DNA of 64,000 bases from Actinotalea sp. Marseille-Q4924 (GCF_916618755.1 NZ_CAKAKB010000002.1:310001-374000); one strand, 5' to 3'. Shown: positions 8,119-19,814, numbered from the stretch's first letter. Program-made: numbers and translations. Notes: generated from the letters alone by a model not told the origin.

Positions 8119-8432
8119 GCCGACACCGTAGATGCCCGCCGCACCCCAGGCACCGCCACGCCCGCCCCCGCTGATCCTGAGACCGCCGCGCCCGCCTGCG
8201 TAGCCCCGCCACCCCCACTCCCGGCACCCCGCCCTCGCGTCCGCGCCCCAGCGGCCCTCGCTGCGGCACCGCCGTCGCCGTTATCGACCTCTCGGCGTTC
8301 CACGTCGCAGAAATGTCGAAGACGGCGATGCTCGGGACGGTGCGAGCGTGCGAGCGGACCGGGAGCGGGTGGTGAGAGCGGGCGGCGGACGCGGCCGGTG
8401 GGCGGGGGCGGGCGTTGTTACGCTCGGCGCTC
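8119..8432. other. Intergenic region between gtrA and purK starts
   Basis: This divergent gap of 314 bp precedes both purK and the GtrA gene and should hold both promoters. The purK-proximal end contains TTGTTACGCT, with a TACGCT element about 10 bp before the GTG at 8433, but no matching -35 hexamer is obvious. The rest is C-rich on the plus strand with no open frame of family resemblance, no convincing hairpin and no riboswitch pattern that I can recognise. Confidence 0.4.
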
Positions 8433-9596
8433 GTGACGGCACCCGTGGTGGCAGTGATCGGCGGTGGGCAGCTCGCCCGCATGATGAGCCCCGCGGCGAC
8501 GGCGCTCGGCGTCGGCCTCCGGGTGCTCGTGGAGGATGCCGGCACGGCGGCGGCGCAGGTCGTCGTCGACGCGCCCGTCGGTCACCCTGCGGAGGGATCG
8601 CCGGTCCTCGACCTCGTCACCGGTCCGCCGACCGCCGCGGTCCTCACCTTCGAGCACGAGCACGTCCCCGCCGACGTCCTCGCGCGGGTGGAGGCGCTGG
8701 GCGTGCCGGTGCGTCCCTCGGCCGAGGCGCTGCTCCACGCCCAGGACAAGATCGCCATGCGCCGTCGGCTGACCGCGCTCGGGGTGCCGTGCCCACGCTG
8801 GGCCGAGCTGCCCGACCGAGCCGCGCTCGAGGCGTTCCTCGCCGAGCTGGGGGGCGAGGCGGTCGTCAAGACGGCCCGCGGCGGCTACGACGGCAAGGGC
8901 GTCAGGGTGGTCCGCTCCGCCGACGACGTCGCGGACTGGTTCGAGGCCGCGGCCGACGGCGGCCCGGCGCTGCTCGCGGAGGAGAAGGTGCCGTTCGTGC
9001 GCGAGCTGGCCGTGCTCCTGGCGCGCCGCCCGTCGGGGGAGTGCCGGACGTGGCCGGTCGTGGAGACGGTGCAGCGGGACGGCGTGTGCGCCGAGGTCGT
9101 GGCCCCGGCGCCCGGGCTGGACCCGGCGGTGGAGGAGGCGGCCGTCGCCGCCGCGCTGCGTGTCGCCGAGGGCGTCGACGTCACGGGCGTGCTCGCCGTG
9201 GAGATGTTCGAGGTCGCGCCGACGGACGACGGCGAGCCGCGCGTCGTCGTCAACGAGCTCGCGATGCGCCCCCACAACTCCGGGCACTGGACGATCGACG
9301 GCTCGGTGACGAGCCAGTTCGAGCAGCACCTGCGCGCGGTCCTGGACCTGCCGCTGGGTGAGACCGCGGCGCGCGAGTCCTGGACGGTCATGGCGAACGT
9401 GCTGGGCAGCTCCCTGGAGCGGCTCACCGACGCCCTGCCGGAGGTGCTCGGGTCGGACCCGGCGGCCAAGGTGCACCTGTACGGCAAGGGCGTGCGGCCG
9501 GGACGCAAGCTCGGCCACGTCACGGTCAGCGGTGAGGACCTGGAGGACGTGCGCGCGCGGGCGACCGCCGCGGCCGCGCGGCTGCGCGGTGAGTGA
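8433..9596 (+). CDS. purK: N5-carboxyaminoimidazole ribonucleotide synthase
   Basis: PurK carboxylates aminoimidazole ribonucleotide with ATP and bicarbonate in de novo purine synthesis, giving N5-CAIR, the substrate of PurE. The 387-residue protein is an ATP-grasp enzyme. Its N-terminus (VVAVIGGGQLARMM) matches the family start, the ATP-binding segment includes VVKTARGGYDGKGV, and the metal- and substrate-binding part includes VNELAMRPHNSGHWTIDG followed by SQFEQHLRA. I start at the GTG at 8433, which places the GGGQ motif at the usual distance from the N-terminus; a TTG at 8415 is possible. purE follows 45 bp later, so the two form an operon. Confidence 0.96.
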   Translation: MTAPVVAVIGGGQLARMMSPAATALGVGLRVLVEDAGTAAAQVVVDAPVGHPAEGSPVLDLVTGPPTAAVLTFEHEHVPADVLARVEALGVPVRPSAEALLHAQDKIAMRRRLTALGVPCPRWAELPDRAALEAFLAELGGEAVVKTARGGYDGKGVRVVRSADDVADWFEAAADGGPALLAEEKVPFVRELAVLLARRPSGECRTWPVVETVQRDGVCAEVVAPAPGLDPAVEEAAVAAALRVAEGVDVTGVLAVEMFEVAPTDDGEPRVVVNELAMRPHNSGHWTIDGSVTSQFEQHLRAVLDLPLGETAARESWTVMANVLGSSLERLTDALPEVLGSDPAAKVHLYGKGVRPGRKLGHVTVSGEDLEDVRARATAAAARLRGE

Positions 9597-9641
9597 CCGA
9601 CGCCCCGGCGGCCTGCCGGAGCCCGTGGAGAGGACGCGACG

Positions 9642-10178
9642 ATGACGGAGCAGCCGCTGGTCGGGGTGGTGATGGGGTCGGACTCCGACTGGCCCGTCAT
9701 GGAGGCCGCGGCCCAGGCCCTGGAGGAGTTCGCCGTGCCGCACGAGGTGGACGTCGTCTCCGCGCACCGGATGCCGCAGGACATGGTCGACTACGGGCGC
9801 ACCGCCGTCTCCCGCGGCCTGCGGGTGCTCGTCGCCGGCGCCGGGGGTGCCGCGCACCTGCCGGGGATGCTCGCGGCCGTGACGCCGCTGCCCGTCATCG
9901 GCGTGCCCGTGCCGCTCGCGCACCTGGACGGCATGGACTCCCTGCTGTCCATCGTCCAGATGCCCGCCGGCGTGCCGGTCGCCACGGTGTCCGTCGGCGG
10001 GGCGCGCAACGCCGGCCTGCTCGCCGTGCGCATCCTCGCGGCCTCCGACGCCGCGCTCGGCGAGCGGCTGCGCGCCGACATGGTCCGGTTCCAGGAGGAC
10101 CTGCGCGCCCAGGCCCAGGCGAAGGGGGAGCGGCTGCGGGCGCGGCGTCGCGGGACGGGCACGGGCTTCAGCGTCTGA
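9642..10178 (+). CDS. purE: N5-carboxyaminoimidazole ribonucleotide mutase
   Basis: PurE moves the carboxyl group of N5-CAIR to carbon 4, giving CAIR for purine synthesis. The 178-residue protein has the class I PurE motifs: GSDSDWPVM near residues 12-20, the catalytic-loop SAHRMP near 41-46, and [12 protein letters not shown]. The C-terminus has a short basic extension ([11 protein letters not shown]) beyond the usual core. The ATG at 9642 follows a GGAGAGG site. It is co-transcribed with purK upstream. Confidence 0.97.
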   Translation: MTEQPLVGVVMGSDSDWPVMEAAAQALEEFAVPHEVDVVSAHRMPQDMVDYGRTAVSRGLRVLVAGAGGAAHLPGMLAAVTPLPVIGVPVPLAHLDGMDSLLSIVQMPAGVPVATVSVGGARNAGLLAVRILAASDAALGERLRADMVRFQEDLRAQAQAKGERLRARRRGTGTGFSV

Positions 10179-10284
10179 GAGGTCCACCCCTGCTCGGGAG
10201 GACGCCTCTGCGGTGAGCCGTGGCCGGCCGCCGGGGCCGGGCGCTGGGCGGGCGTGATCATCGCTCCTCGCTTATGGTCACGGA

Positions 10285-11601
10285 ATGGTAACGACGCGCC
10301 CCTCTGCTCTCGGCGCGCCCGGGCGGACCGCCCAGGGCGCCGGGAAGGTCCGGCCCGCCGACACCCGCACACCCACGGACGGGCGGAGCACCGCGGCGCC
10401 GTCGTCGGCCGGCGGGACGAGCGGGGGCACGGGCGGGACGGGCGCGCGCGACCGGATGTACGCCCTGGACGGGCTCCGCTTCGCGGCCGCCGCCGGGGTC
10501 GTGCTGTACCACTTCACCGCACGGTGGCACCGGGGCTGGGGCGAGGCGCCCGGTGAGGTCTTCCCCGTGCTGGGGCACGTGGCGACCTACTTCGCGCTGG
10601 CGCCGGAGCTGTTCTTCGTGGTCTCGGGGTTCGTGATCCTCTGGACCGCGTGGGGCCGGTCCGTCCCCGCGGTCGCGGCGTCCCGCCTGGCCCGCATCTA
10701 CCCGGCGTACTGGGCGGCGCTCGCGCTGACGAGCGGGCTGCTCATGTTCCTGTGGCGGGACGGCAAGCAGATCTCGTGGGGCGAGGTCGCGGTCAACGCG
10801 ACGCTGCTGCAGGAGGTCCTCGGCGTGCGGCACGTCGACGGCGTGTACTGGACGCTGTGGGTCGAGCTCCGGTTCTACCTGCTCATCGTGCTGCTCGTCG
10901 CGATCGGCCTGACCCGCAACCGCGTGCTGGCGTTCGCCGGGCTGTGGCCGGCCGCCGCCGTGCTGGTGGGCTGGGCCGACGTCCCCGTGCTCGACACGCT
11001 GCTCATCAGCCAGTACGCGCCGCTCTTCGCCGGCGGGATGCTCCTGTACCTCCTGTACCGCGACGGGCACGCGCGGCTGCCGTGGGTGCTCCTGGCCGGC
11101 AACGTCGTCCTCGCGGTGCACACCGTCGTCCCGGCGCAGATGCGCTCGCTGAGCAAGAACACCGTGTTCGAGCCGAACCCGTGGATCCTCGCCGCCGTGA
11201 CCGTCGGGTGCTTCGTCGCGGTCGGGGCGGTCGCGCTGACGCGCCTCAAGCGGATCTCGTGGGCGCCGCTGGCGGCACTCGGCGCGCTGACGTACCCGCT
11301 GTACCTCGTGCACGAGTTCTGGGGCTGGTGGGCGATCGACCGGCTGTCCCCGGTGCTGCCGCCGTGGGTCGTGCTGGGCGTCGCGATCACGCTCGTCGTC
11401 GCGCTCGCGGCGGCGCTGCACCACGCGATCGAGAAGCCCACGACGCCGCGGGTCCGGCGGTGGCTCGAGCGGACGCTGACTGCGTGGGCCGCGGCCCGCG
11501 CGGCGGGTCAGGCGCCCGGCACCCCGCCGACGACGCCGGGCGGCAGCGACCCGTCCCGGATCCCGGCCCAGAGCTCCGCGTTGCGCGCGTCGTCGAGCTG
11601 A
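10285..11601 (+). CDS. Acyltransferase family 3 membrane protein
   Basis: This polytopic membrane acyltransferase (438 residues) probably transfers an acetyl or other acyl group to a surface glycan. After a Gly/Thr-rich N-terminal extension of about 55 residues, the family begins at MYALDGLRFAAAAGVVLYH, where R and the following His match the conserved catalytic signature. About ten hydrophobic helices follow, including the FFVVSGFV motif typical of Acyl_transf_3 proteins. The C-terminal tail is Pro/Thr-rich and cytoplasmic-looking. The last 94 bp overlap the end of the LCP gene on the opposite strand. The start is uncertain: the ATG at 10285 is used, and the core could start as late as 10456. 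Its closeness to LCP ligases suggests a wall-glycan substrate. Confidence 0.88.
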   Translation: MVTTRPSALGAPGRTAQGAGKVRPADTRTPTDGRSTAAPSSAGGTSGGTGGTGARDRMYALDGLRFAAAAGVVLYHFTARWHRGWGEAPGEVFPVLGHVATYFALAPELFFVVSGFVILWTAWGRSVPAVAASRLARIYPAYWAALALTSGLLMFLWRDGKQISWGEVAVNATLLQEVLGVRHVDGVYWTLWVELRFYLLIVLLVAIGLTRNRVLAFAGLWPAAAVLVGWADVPVLDTLLISQYAPLFAGGMLLYLLYRDGHARLPWVLLAGNVVLAVHTVVPAQMRSLSKNTVFEPNPWILAAVTVGCFVAVGAVALTRLKRISWAPLAALGALTYPLYLVHEFWGWWAIDRLSPVLPPWVVLGVAITLVVALAAALHHAIEKPTTPRVRRWLERTLTAWAAARAAGQAPGTPPTTPGGSDPSRIPAQSSALRASSS

Positions 11602-12548
11602 ACCGCCGAGCCCACGCCGCCGGGCCGGTAGTCCAGGCTCAGCAACCACGGCGTCCCGGTGATGCCCTCCGGCCCCGTGGCGCTGCGGAAGGCGAGCGCG
11701 AGGCGGCCGAGGTCGACGATCCCGGTGCCCTCGGACGTGGTCAGCGCGTCGGTGCCCGCGCGGACGAGGGAGACCTGCTTGCCCGGTGAGACGAGCACGC
11801 CGGGGTCGGTGACCGCGCCCGTGATCGCGCCGATGACCTGCTGCTGCCGCTGGGTCCGTCCGATGTCGCCGTTGGGGTCGGCGTAGCGCATGCGCGAGAA
11901 GGCCAGCGCGGTGCTGCCGTCCACGACCTGGCAACCCGGCTGCTCCCAGACCAGGCCGCTCAGCTCGTCGTAGACCGGGTAGTCCAGGCACAGCTCCACG
12001 CCGCCGACCGCGTCCACGACCCCCTCGACACCCGTGAACCCGACCTCGACGTAGTGGTCCACCGTCAGGCCGGTCATCTGCTCGACGGTGCGCACCAGCA
12101 GCGCGGGACCGCCCCACGAGAAGGCCGCGTTGAGCTTGTTCGCCCCGTTGTCCGGGATCTCGACGTAGGCGTCACGCGGCAGGCTGATGAGGGCCGCGGG
12201 ACCGGACGCCGGGTCGTGCAGCAGCATGATCGTGTCCGTGCGGGCACCCTCGGTGCCGTCCTCGATGCCCGCATCGGCCCGCGAGTCCGACCCGGCCAGC
12301 AGGTACGTGACCCCCGGCGTGTCCGGGGCGCCGGAGAGCGCCTCGACGTGGGCGATCCGTCCGTCGGCCCAGAGGGCCAGCCCGATCGGCCAGGCCAGGA
12401 GCAGGACGACGACGATCGCGACCACGGCGGCGAACGGACGACGACGTCGCCGTCGGCGCGGGGGTGGTCCCGCGGGCACGGCGGTACCGGCTGGACCGCG
12501 CGGCGTCGTCGGACCGGCGGGGCGGGCGCCGGCCGCACCTCCGGCCAC
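11508..12548 (-). CDS. LCP (LytR-CpsA-Psr) family wall-glycan ligase, N-terminal coding region probably frameshifted
   Basis: LCP enzymes transfer lipid-linked glycans to peptidoglycan on the outer face of the membrane. From the GTG at 12548 this frame gives 346 residues: a Pro/Arg-rich cytoplasmic part, one membrane helix (FAAVVAIVVVLLLAWPIGLAL, about 38-58) and the LCP domain. Typical motifs are LLAGSDSR, RTDTIMLLH, ISLPRDAYVEIP, KLNAAFSWGG, ALAFSRMRYAD and a DIGRTQRQQQV segment with basic residues that bind the lipid pyrophosphate. It is encoded just downstream of a second LCP gene. The true start is probably 12904, with a one-base frame change near 12620 (see the next entry). The gene end overlaps the convergent acyltransferase gene by 94 bp. 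Confidence 0.88.
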   Translation of the reverse strand: MAGGAAGARPAGPTTPRGPAGTAVPAGPPPRRRRRRRPFAAVVAIVVVLLLAWPIGLALWADGRIAHVEALSGAPDTPGVTYLLAGSDSRADAGIEDGTEGARTDTIMLLHDPASGPAALISLPRDAYVEIPDNGANKLNAAFSWGGPALLVRTVEQMTGLTVDHYVEVGFTGVEGVVDAVGGVELCLDYPVYDELSGLVWEQPGCQVVDGSTALAFSRMRYADPNGDIGRTQRQQQVIGAITGAVTDPGVLVSPGKQVSLVRAGTDALTTSEGTGIVDLGRLALAFRSATGPEGITGTPWLLSLDYRPGGVGSAVQLDDARNAELWAGIRDGSLPPGVVGGVPGA

Positions 12549-12904
12549 AGGCCGTGCACCGCTCGCCGCACGTGGCTGCGGTCGGGACCCGGGTGCGACG
12601 GTCGGCGGGAGGCCCTGCCGCCCGGGGCCTGCTGCGCAGCCCCGGCCGGTCGGGCGGTGGCGGCCGGGGGCGTGGACGGGCGGGGTGCTGCCGGTCGGGA
12701 GGCGGGCGATCGGCCTGCGCTCGTCGGAGCGCCGTCGCCGACGACGATCGGGTCGCCGGCGTCGCTGCGCGGGGACCGGGCAGCGCGCGGTGCGAACGAC
12801 GGCGGTGTGGCGCCGCTGCGGGGCCGGGGCGTCGCCTGGTCCTCGGGCCGGATGCTCCGGCGGGGCGGCGGCGTGCGGTCGCCGCCGTTCTTCTCCGGTG
12901 CCAC
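12549..12904 (-). other. Probable N-terminal coding part of the LCP gene, in a different frame
   Basis: Starting at a GTG at 12904, one base after the stop of the upstream LCP gene, the minus strand is open for about 95 codons with strong G/C third positions. The peptide is Pro/Ser/Arg-rich (VAPEKNGGDRTPPPRRS, then GATPPSFAPRAARSP), which is what the disordered cytoplasmic start of actinobacterial LCP proteins looks like. It is not in the frame of the membrane helix and LCP domain. Adding one base near GGGCGGCAGGGCC (about 12610-12625) would join the two into a protein of about 465 residues. Either the gene is frameshifted or a base is missing in the assembly. No other gene is visible here. 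Confidence 0.55.
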
Positions 12905-12905
12905 G

Positions 12906-14159
12906 TCAGCCGCAGACCGCGGGGTCGATGTCGGCGGGGCTGAAGGGGTCCACGCCGGGCGTCGGCTCCTCGGTGGGTGCGGGGGCCGGCTCGGCCGGCG
13001 CCGCGGGGTCGGCCGGTTCAGCCGGCTCCGCGGGCTCACCCTCGGCCGGGGGTGCGGGGGGCGGGGCGAGCGCCTCGACCACGGAGCGGTCCTCCGCGAT
13101 GGCGTCGAAGACGACGTCGGCCTCGTCGGTCCAGACGACCTGGTTCGGGTCGGCCTGGTAGGGCGCGATGGGCACCGTCATGAAGGTGATGTTGCCCGCC
13201 GGGATGCCGCGGAGGCTGAAGGCGAGGCCCGCGAGGTTCGGGATGTTGCCGAGGGTCGGGTCCGTGGTGATCGACTGCGTGGCCGCCGTGAGGAACCGGT
13301 ACAGGGCGGCGGAGTCCGTGAGGATGTTCTTCGACAGGACCTCGGAGGCCGTCGCGGCGAGCAGGCGCTGCTGCCGGCCGAGCCGCCCGATGTCGGAGCC
13401 GTCGCCGAGGCCCTCCCCGGTCCGCGCCCGGGCGTAGGCGAGCGCGGTCGGACCGTCCAGCGTCTGCTGGCCGGCACCGAGGTTCAGCCCGGCCTTCTCC
13501 GAGCGCAGCGGCTGCTCGATGCACATGGGGATGCCGCCGAGGGCGTCCACCATGTTGATGAAGCCCGCGAAGTCCACGACGAGCCAGCCGTGGACGTAGA
13601 CGCCTGTGAGCGCCTCGACGGTCCGGATGGTGCAGGCGGCCGCGTCGGAGACCTCGCCGCTCGCCGAGCCGATGGAGAACGCCTCGTTGAACCGCGTCTC
13701 GCCGGGGTCGGAGGACGTGCCGTCGGACCGGTCGCACGACGGGATCTCGACGTGGGAGTCGCGCGGGATGGAGATCATCTCCACGCGCTCCCGGTCGGCG
13801 GAGATGTGCAGGAGGATCGTCGTGTCGGACCGCATGCCCTCGACGGAGCCGCCGATCTCGGCGTTCTCGCCGTCGCGGACGTCCGAACCCATGATCAGGA
13901 TGTTGAGGGGCTGACCGGCGTTCGGGTCGTCCGGGTCGACCGGCTCCATCTGGACGGGCCGCTCACCGAGGAGCTCGGTGACGTCGGCCGTGGCGATGTT
14001 GCCCTCGATGCGCACATAGGCGGTGGCGGCGCCCGTCGCGCCGAACGAGACCGCAGCCGCGGCGACCAGCGCCGTGCCGCGCGCCAGCGGGTGGCCGCGG
14101 AGGGTCCGGGCGTGCCGGGCGCTGCGCGCACGCCGGGGCGCGACATGACGAGGACTCAC
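12906..14159 (-). CDS. LCP (LytR-CpsA-Psr) family wall-glycan ligase
   Basis: This is a second LCP ligase, 417 residues. A basic cytoplasmic start precedes a membrane helix at about 28-48. The LCP domain has LNILIMGSDVRDG, RSDTTILLH, EMISIPRDSHVEIP, TRFNEAFSIG, a GVYVHGWLVVDFAGF segment, LAYARART and DIGRLGRQQRLL. The Arg and Asp positions expected for lipid-pyrophosphate and metal binding are present. The C-terminus has a long Pro/Ala/Glu linker (repeats of EPAEPAEPAD type) ending in PADIDPAVCG, which may lie in the wall. It starts with GTG at 14159. The LCP gene downstream begins one base after its stop. Two LCP enzymes side by side suggest one for the rhamnose-containing wall polymer and another for a second glycan, or redundancy. 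Confidence 0.94.
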   Translation of the reverse strand: MSPRHVAPRRARSARHARTLRGHPLARGTALVAAAAVSFGATGAATAYVRIEGNIATADVTELLGERPVQMEPVDPDDPNAGQPLNILIMGSDVRDGENAEIGGSVEGMRSDTTILLHISADRERVEMISIPRDSHVEIPSCDRSDGTSSDPGETRFNEAFSIGSASGEVSDAAACTIRTVEALTGVYVHGWLVVDFAGFINMVDALGGIPMCIEQPLRSEKAGLNLGAGQQTLDGPTALAYARARTGEGLGDGSDIGRLGRQQRLLAATASEVLSKNILTDSAALYRFLTAATQSITTDPTLGNIPNLAGLAFSLRGIPAGNITFMTVPIAPYQADPNQVVWTDEADVVFDAIAEDRSVVEALAPPPAPPAEGEPAEPAEPADPAAPAEPAPAPTEEPTPGVDPFSPADIDPAVCG

Positions 14160-14261
14160 AGATGACCAGCATAGAGAAGCGCGAGCACCGTCCGGGGCGT
14201 GACGTGCGGCGACATGGTGGAGAAGTGATGGAGGAGGAGCTGCACGTCCGCGGCGGGCCGG

Positions 14262-16675
<2,414 letters not shown>

Positions 16676-16683
<8 letters not shown>

Positions 16684-17602
16684 CTGCCTGGTCATCGGAG
16701 GCAACGGGTTCCTGGGGTCCCACGTCGTCGACTCGCTGCGTCGCCGGGGCCACCACGTCGCCGCGTTCGACCGGTTCGGCGTGCAACCCGTGCAGTTCTC
16801 GGAGGAGGGCGTGGACGTCATCCCCGGTGACTTCCTCAACGCCGCCGACGTCCGCGGAGCGGTGGCCGGTCGCGACGTCGTGCTGCACTTCCTCTCCACC
16901 ACGGACCCCGCGTCCGCCGAGGACGACCCCACCCTCGACATCCGGACCAACGTGCTGGCCAGCGTGGAGCTGTTCGCCGCGTGCGTGGAGGCCGGGGTCG
17001 GCAAGGTCTACTTCGCCTCGACCGGTGGCGCGATCTACGGCGACCAGGAGCGGACGACCTTCCGTGAGGAGGACGTGACCGTCCCGGTCTCCCCGTACTC
17101 GATCGGCAAGCAGACCATCGAGGGGTACCTCCGCTACTTCCGCAGGAAGCACGGGCTCGACTCGACGAGCTTCAGGATCTCCAACCCCTACGGACCTCGG
17201 CAGAACCCCGCCAAGCGCCAGGGCGTCATCCCGATCTTCCTGCGCAACGTGGCCCTGGGCCGCCCGCTCCGCGTCTACGGCGACGGCTCCATGATCCGTG
17301 ACTACCTCTACGTGGAGGACATGGCGGAGATGGTGGCTCACGCCGTGAGCGACGGCACGCAGCACGAGCTGTACAACCTCGGCAGCGGGCTCGGCACCTC
17401 GCTGCGAGAGGTCGTCCGGCTGGTGACCTCCGTGACGGGCCGGCAGCCGCTGGTGGAGACGACCCCTGTCCCGTCGACGTTCGTGGACCACGTGGTGCTC
17501 GACACGAGCCGGTTCGCCGCCGAGTTCGGGACCCGGCCCCTGACATCCCTGGAGGACGGCATGCGCCGCACCTGGGCCGAGATCGCGGGTGACTCCGCGT
17601 GA
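16676..17602 (+). CDS. NAD-dependent nucleotide-sugar epimerase/dehydratase (extended SDR)
   Basis: This 308-residue extended short-chain dehydrogenase acts on a nucleotide sugar. The N-terminal IGGNGFLGSHVVDSL is a Rossmann glycine motif. STGGAIYGD supplies the catalytic Ser/Thr region, PYSIGKQTIEGY supplies the Tyr-xxx-Lys pair, and RISNPYGPRQNP and RDYLYVEDMAEM are substrate-domain motifs. The set resembles UDP-glucose 4-epimerases and related C4-epimerases. It is less canonical than the galE at 19811, so it may make a different sugar (for example UDP-galactose, UDP-GalNAc or a uronic acid). It starts with GTG at 16676, overlaps the previous gene by 8 bp and the next by 4 bp (GTGA). Confidence 0.88.
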
Positions 17603-18624
17603 GCGAGGCCACCGAGCTGTCCCCTGATGCCCGGCCGACGCAGGACGCGCCGGCCGCGACGGTGGTGATCCTCACGTACAACGGGGAGCGCTACATCGGC
17701 GACATCCTCGACGCCCTCTCCTGCCAACGTCTCGAGGAGCCCTTCGAGGTCCTGGTCGTCGACTCCGGCTCCACCGACGCCACCCTGGACATCGTCGCCC
17801 GGCATCCGTCCGTGCGGGTGCACAGCCTCCCGAACCACGAGTTCGGTCACGGCCGCACGCGGAACCTGGCGGCCCATCTCGCGCGGGGGCGGGTGGTGGT
17901 CTACCTGACGCACGACGCGGTGCCCGCGCACGACCGGTGGCTCTACGAGATGCTCAAGCCGTTCGAGCTCAACGAGCGCGTCGCGGCCGTCATGGGGAAG
18001 CAGGTCGCGCGCCCGGGGTGCTTCCCCTTGCTGAAGTACGAGATCCAGAGCGTCTTCGAGGGGTTCGGCCCCGACTTCGGCACGAGCCTCTTCTACCACG
18101 ACGACTTCGTGACGTCCGAGGCCGTCGCGAACGCCGTCGCGTTCTACTCCGACGTGTGCTCGGCGGCGCGACGCGACCTCCTGACCGGTGAGATCCCCTA
18201 CCGCGACGTCTCCTACGCCGAGGACCAGCTCCTCGGTCGGGACGTCGTCCGAGCCGGCTACCTGAAGGCCTACGCGCCGCGCGCCGTGGTCGTCCACTCG
18301 AACGACCTGACGCTGCGCGAGTACGACGACCGGATGTTCGAGGAGACGCAGGGGCTGCGGGAGGTCGGCATCGACGTCGCGGTGCCGTCGTACGGCGTGG
18401 TCGCTCGTATGATTCTGCGTGGCGTGGTGAGGGACACAGCACGGCTGGTGCGGGACCGGGGGTTCTCGCCGCGTCGCAAGGCCTACTACCTCGTCGTGAA
18501 CCCGCTCTTCCATCTGCAGAAGTGGCGCGGCGTCCGCAGGGGAGCTCTCGCCCCGGCGCCACCGCGATCCGTCGGCGCGGAGCAGGCACCCACGGCCACT
18601 GCGCAGAACGGTGAACGATCATGA
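17599..18624 (+). CDS. Glycosyltransferase family 2, rhamnosyltransferase-like
   Basis: This 341-residue GT-A enzyme has the N-terminal strand and nucleotide-binding motif TVVILTYNGERYI, then VLVVDSGSTDATLDI, ARGRVVVYLTHDAVPAHDRW (the DxD-like position is HDA) and a late acceptor-domain motif YAEDQLLGRDVVRAGY, the ED pair of many rhamnosyltransferases. The C-terminal part is amphipathic (ILRGVVRDTARLVRDRG) and may sit on the membrane. It overlaps both neighbours by 4 bp, so it belongs to the same operon as the WsaF-like enzyme and probably adds the next sugar of the same repeat. The donor is likely dTDP-L-rhamnose, judged from the Rml genes nearby; the sequence alone does not settle it. Confidence 0.88.
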   Translation: MSEATELSPDARPTQDAPAATVVILTYNGERYIGDILDALSCQRLEEPFEVLVVDSGSTDATLDIVARHPSVRVHSLPNHEFGHGRTRNLAAHLARGRVVVYLTHDAVPAHDRWLYEMLKPFELNERVAAVMGKQVARPGCFPLLKYEIQSVFEGFGPDFGTSLFYHDDFVTSEAVANAVAFYSDVCSAARRDLLTGEIPYRDVSYAEDQLLGRDVVRAGYLKAYAPRAVVVHSNDLTLREYDDRMFEETQGLREVGIDVAVPSYGVVARMILRGVVRDTARLVRDRGFSPRRKAYYLVVNPLFHLQKWRGVRRGALAPAPPRSVGAEQAPTATAQNGERS

Positions 18625-19814
18625 GCGAAGACGCCCCTGGCACGGCGGTCCCCCGGGTGGGGCTGCTCTACGACTCCGTCAGCGCGAACACCGGCGACAT
18701 CGCGATCGGGATCGCCGGCGCCCAGGAGCTCGCGCGCCACGGACTGGCGGACGTCACCGTCCTGGACCCCTTCGCGCCCGCCACCGACTCGGTCGATGCC
18801 GTCGTGGTGGGCGGCGGCGAGCTGATCCGACCGATCGGTGACGCGTTCTACGACGTCTTCCGCCTCGCCGGGGGCACGGTGCTGAACTCCGCCGGGGTCT
18901 GGCAGGCCGCCGAGGGCCTGGAGCTGTTCAAGGACTACGCGGTGGTGAGCGCGAGGTCGAGCGTCGAGGCGGAGGTCCTGTCCCGGTACGTCGACGACGT
19001 CCGGGTGGTGCCCGACACCACCACGACCATGGAGAGCGCTCCGTACCGGATCCCCGGCGTCGAGGACGGGGAGCCCGTGGTGGGCGTCCACGTGGTCCCG
19101 CACACGCTCGCGCTGTGCCCGGACCTCGTGGAGCTGATCGACGCCATCCCTCACAAGAAGGTCTTCATCCCCTTCACGCACTACAACTACGACGACAGCT
19201 TCATGCGCGCCGTCCCGTTCGACCGGACGAACGCGACCTTCCTGCCGAGGCTGTCGCCGCTCGAGCTGCACGGGGCGATCGGCGGCCTGACGTACGTGGT
19301 GACGTCGTCCCTGCACGCGTCGTTGTTCGCGTACTCCCAGAGCGTGCCGTTCGCCACCGTCCACCAGGAGAAGGTCTGGAACTACTTCTCGGACCGGGGT
19401 CTGCAGCGGCTGGTCTTCCGCTCCTGCGCCGAGCTGCGGGCCGCGCTGGAGGAGATCGAGGCGGGTGAGGTGGACCTGGCCGGGCTCGTCGCCGCGGACA
19501 AGGCCGCCGTCCGAGCCGCCTACGCGGACTACGCGGCGGCCATCCGCCATCGCGCAGGACACCGGTCGGTGCCGAGGTCGGCACCGGTGTCGTCGGAGCT
19601 CCAGTCGGAGAGGCTGACGTCGAGCCAGCGGGAGGGCGTCATCCACAACCGGGACTCCGTGCTGCACCAGCTGTACCTGCGGGTGCTCACCGCCGAGCGT
19701 GGCGAGCGCGTGTGGCACGACGAGGCGGACAGGTTGGCGGCGCGCGTGGCCGAGCTCGAAGCGGCAGCGGCCGTTCCCGCCGACCAGCCCGGATCGCCGG
19801 GAACCGTCGGATGA
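18621..19814 (+). CDS. Polysaccharide pyruvyl transferase family protein
   Basis: This enzyme of 397 residues probably transfers a pyruvate ketal from phosphoenolpyruvate to a sugar of the growing glycan, making it acidic. The N-terminus RVGLLYDSVSANTGDIAIG and the following VVVGGGELIRP fit the pyruvyltransferase (CsaB/WcaK) superfamily. The second domain includes VTSSLHASLFAYSQSVPF, which carries the conserved His, and EKVWNYFSDRGL. After about residue 320 comes a tail predicted to be helical and charged (ERVWHDEADRLAARVAELEA), possibly a coiled coil for oligomerisation. ATGA overlaps link it to both neighbours. In other bacteria pyruvylated wall polymers are the receptor for SLH-domain proteins. 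No SLH protein is seen in this window. Confidence 0.87.
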   Translation: MSEDAPGTAVPRVGLLYDSVSANTGDIAIGIAGAQELARHGLADVTVLDPFAPATDSVDAVVVGGGELIRPIGDAFYDVFRLAGGTVLNSAGVWQAAEGLELFKDYAVVSARSSVEAEVLSRYVDDVRVVPDTTTTMESAPYRIPGVEDGEPVVGVHVVPHTLALCPDLVELIDAIPHKKVFIPFTHYNYDDSFMRAVPFDRTNATFLPRLSPLELHGAIGGLTYVVTSSLHASLFAYSQSVPFATVHQEKVWNYFSDRGLQRLVFRSCAELRAALEEIEAGEVDLAGLVAADKAAVRAAYADYAAAIRHRAGHRSVPRSAPVSSELQSERLTSSQREGVIHNRDSVLHQLYLRVLTAERGERVWHDEADRLAARVAELEAAAAVPADQPGSPGTVG

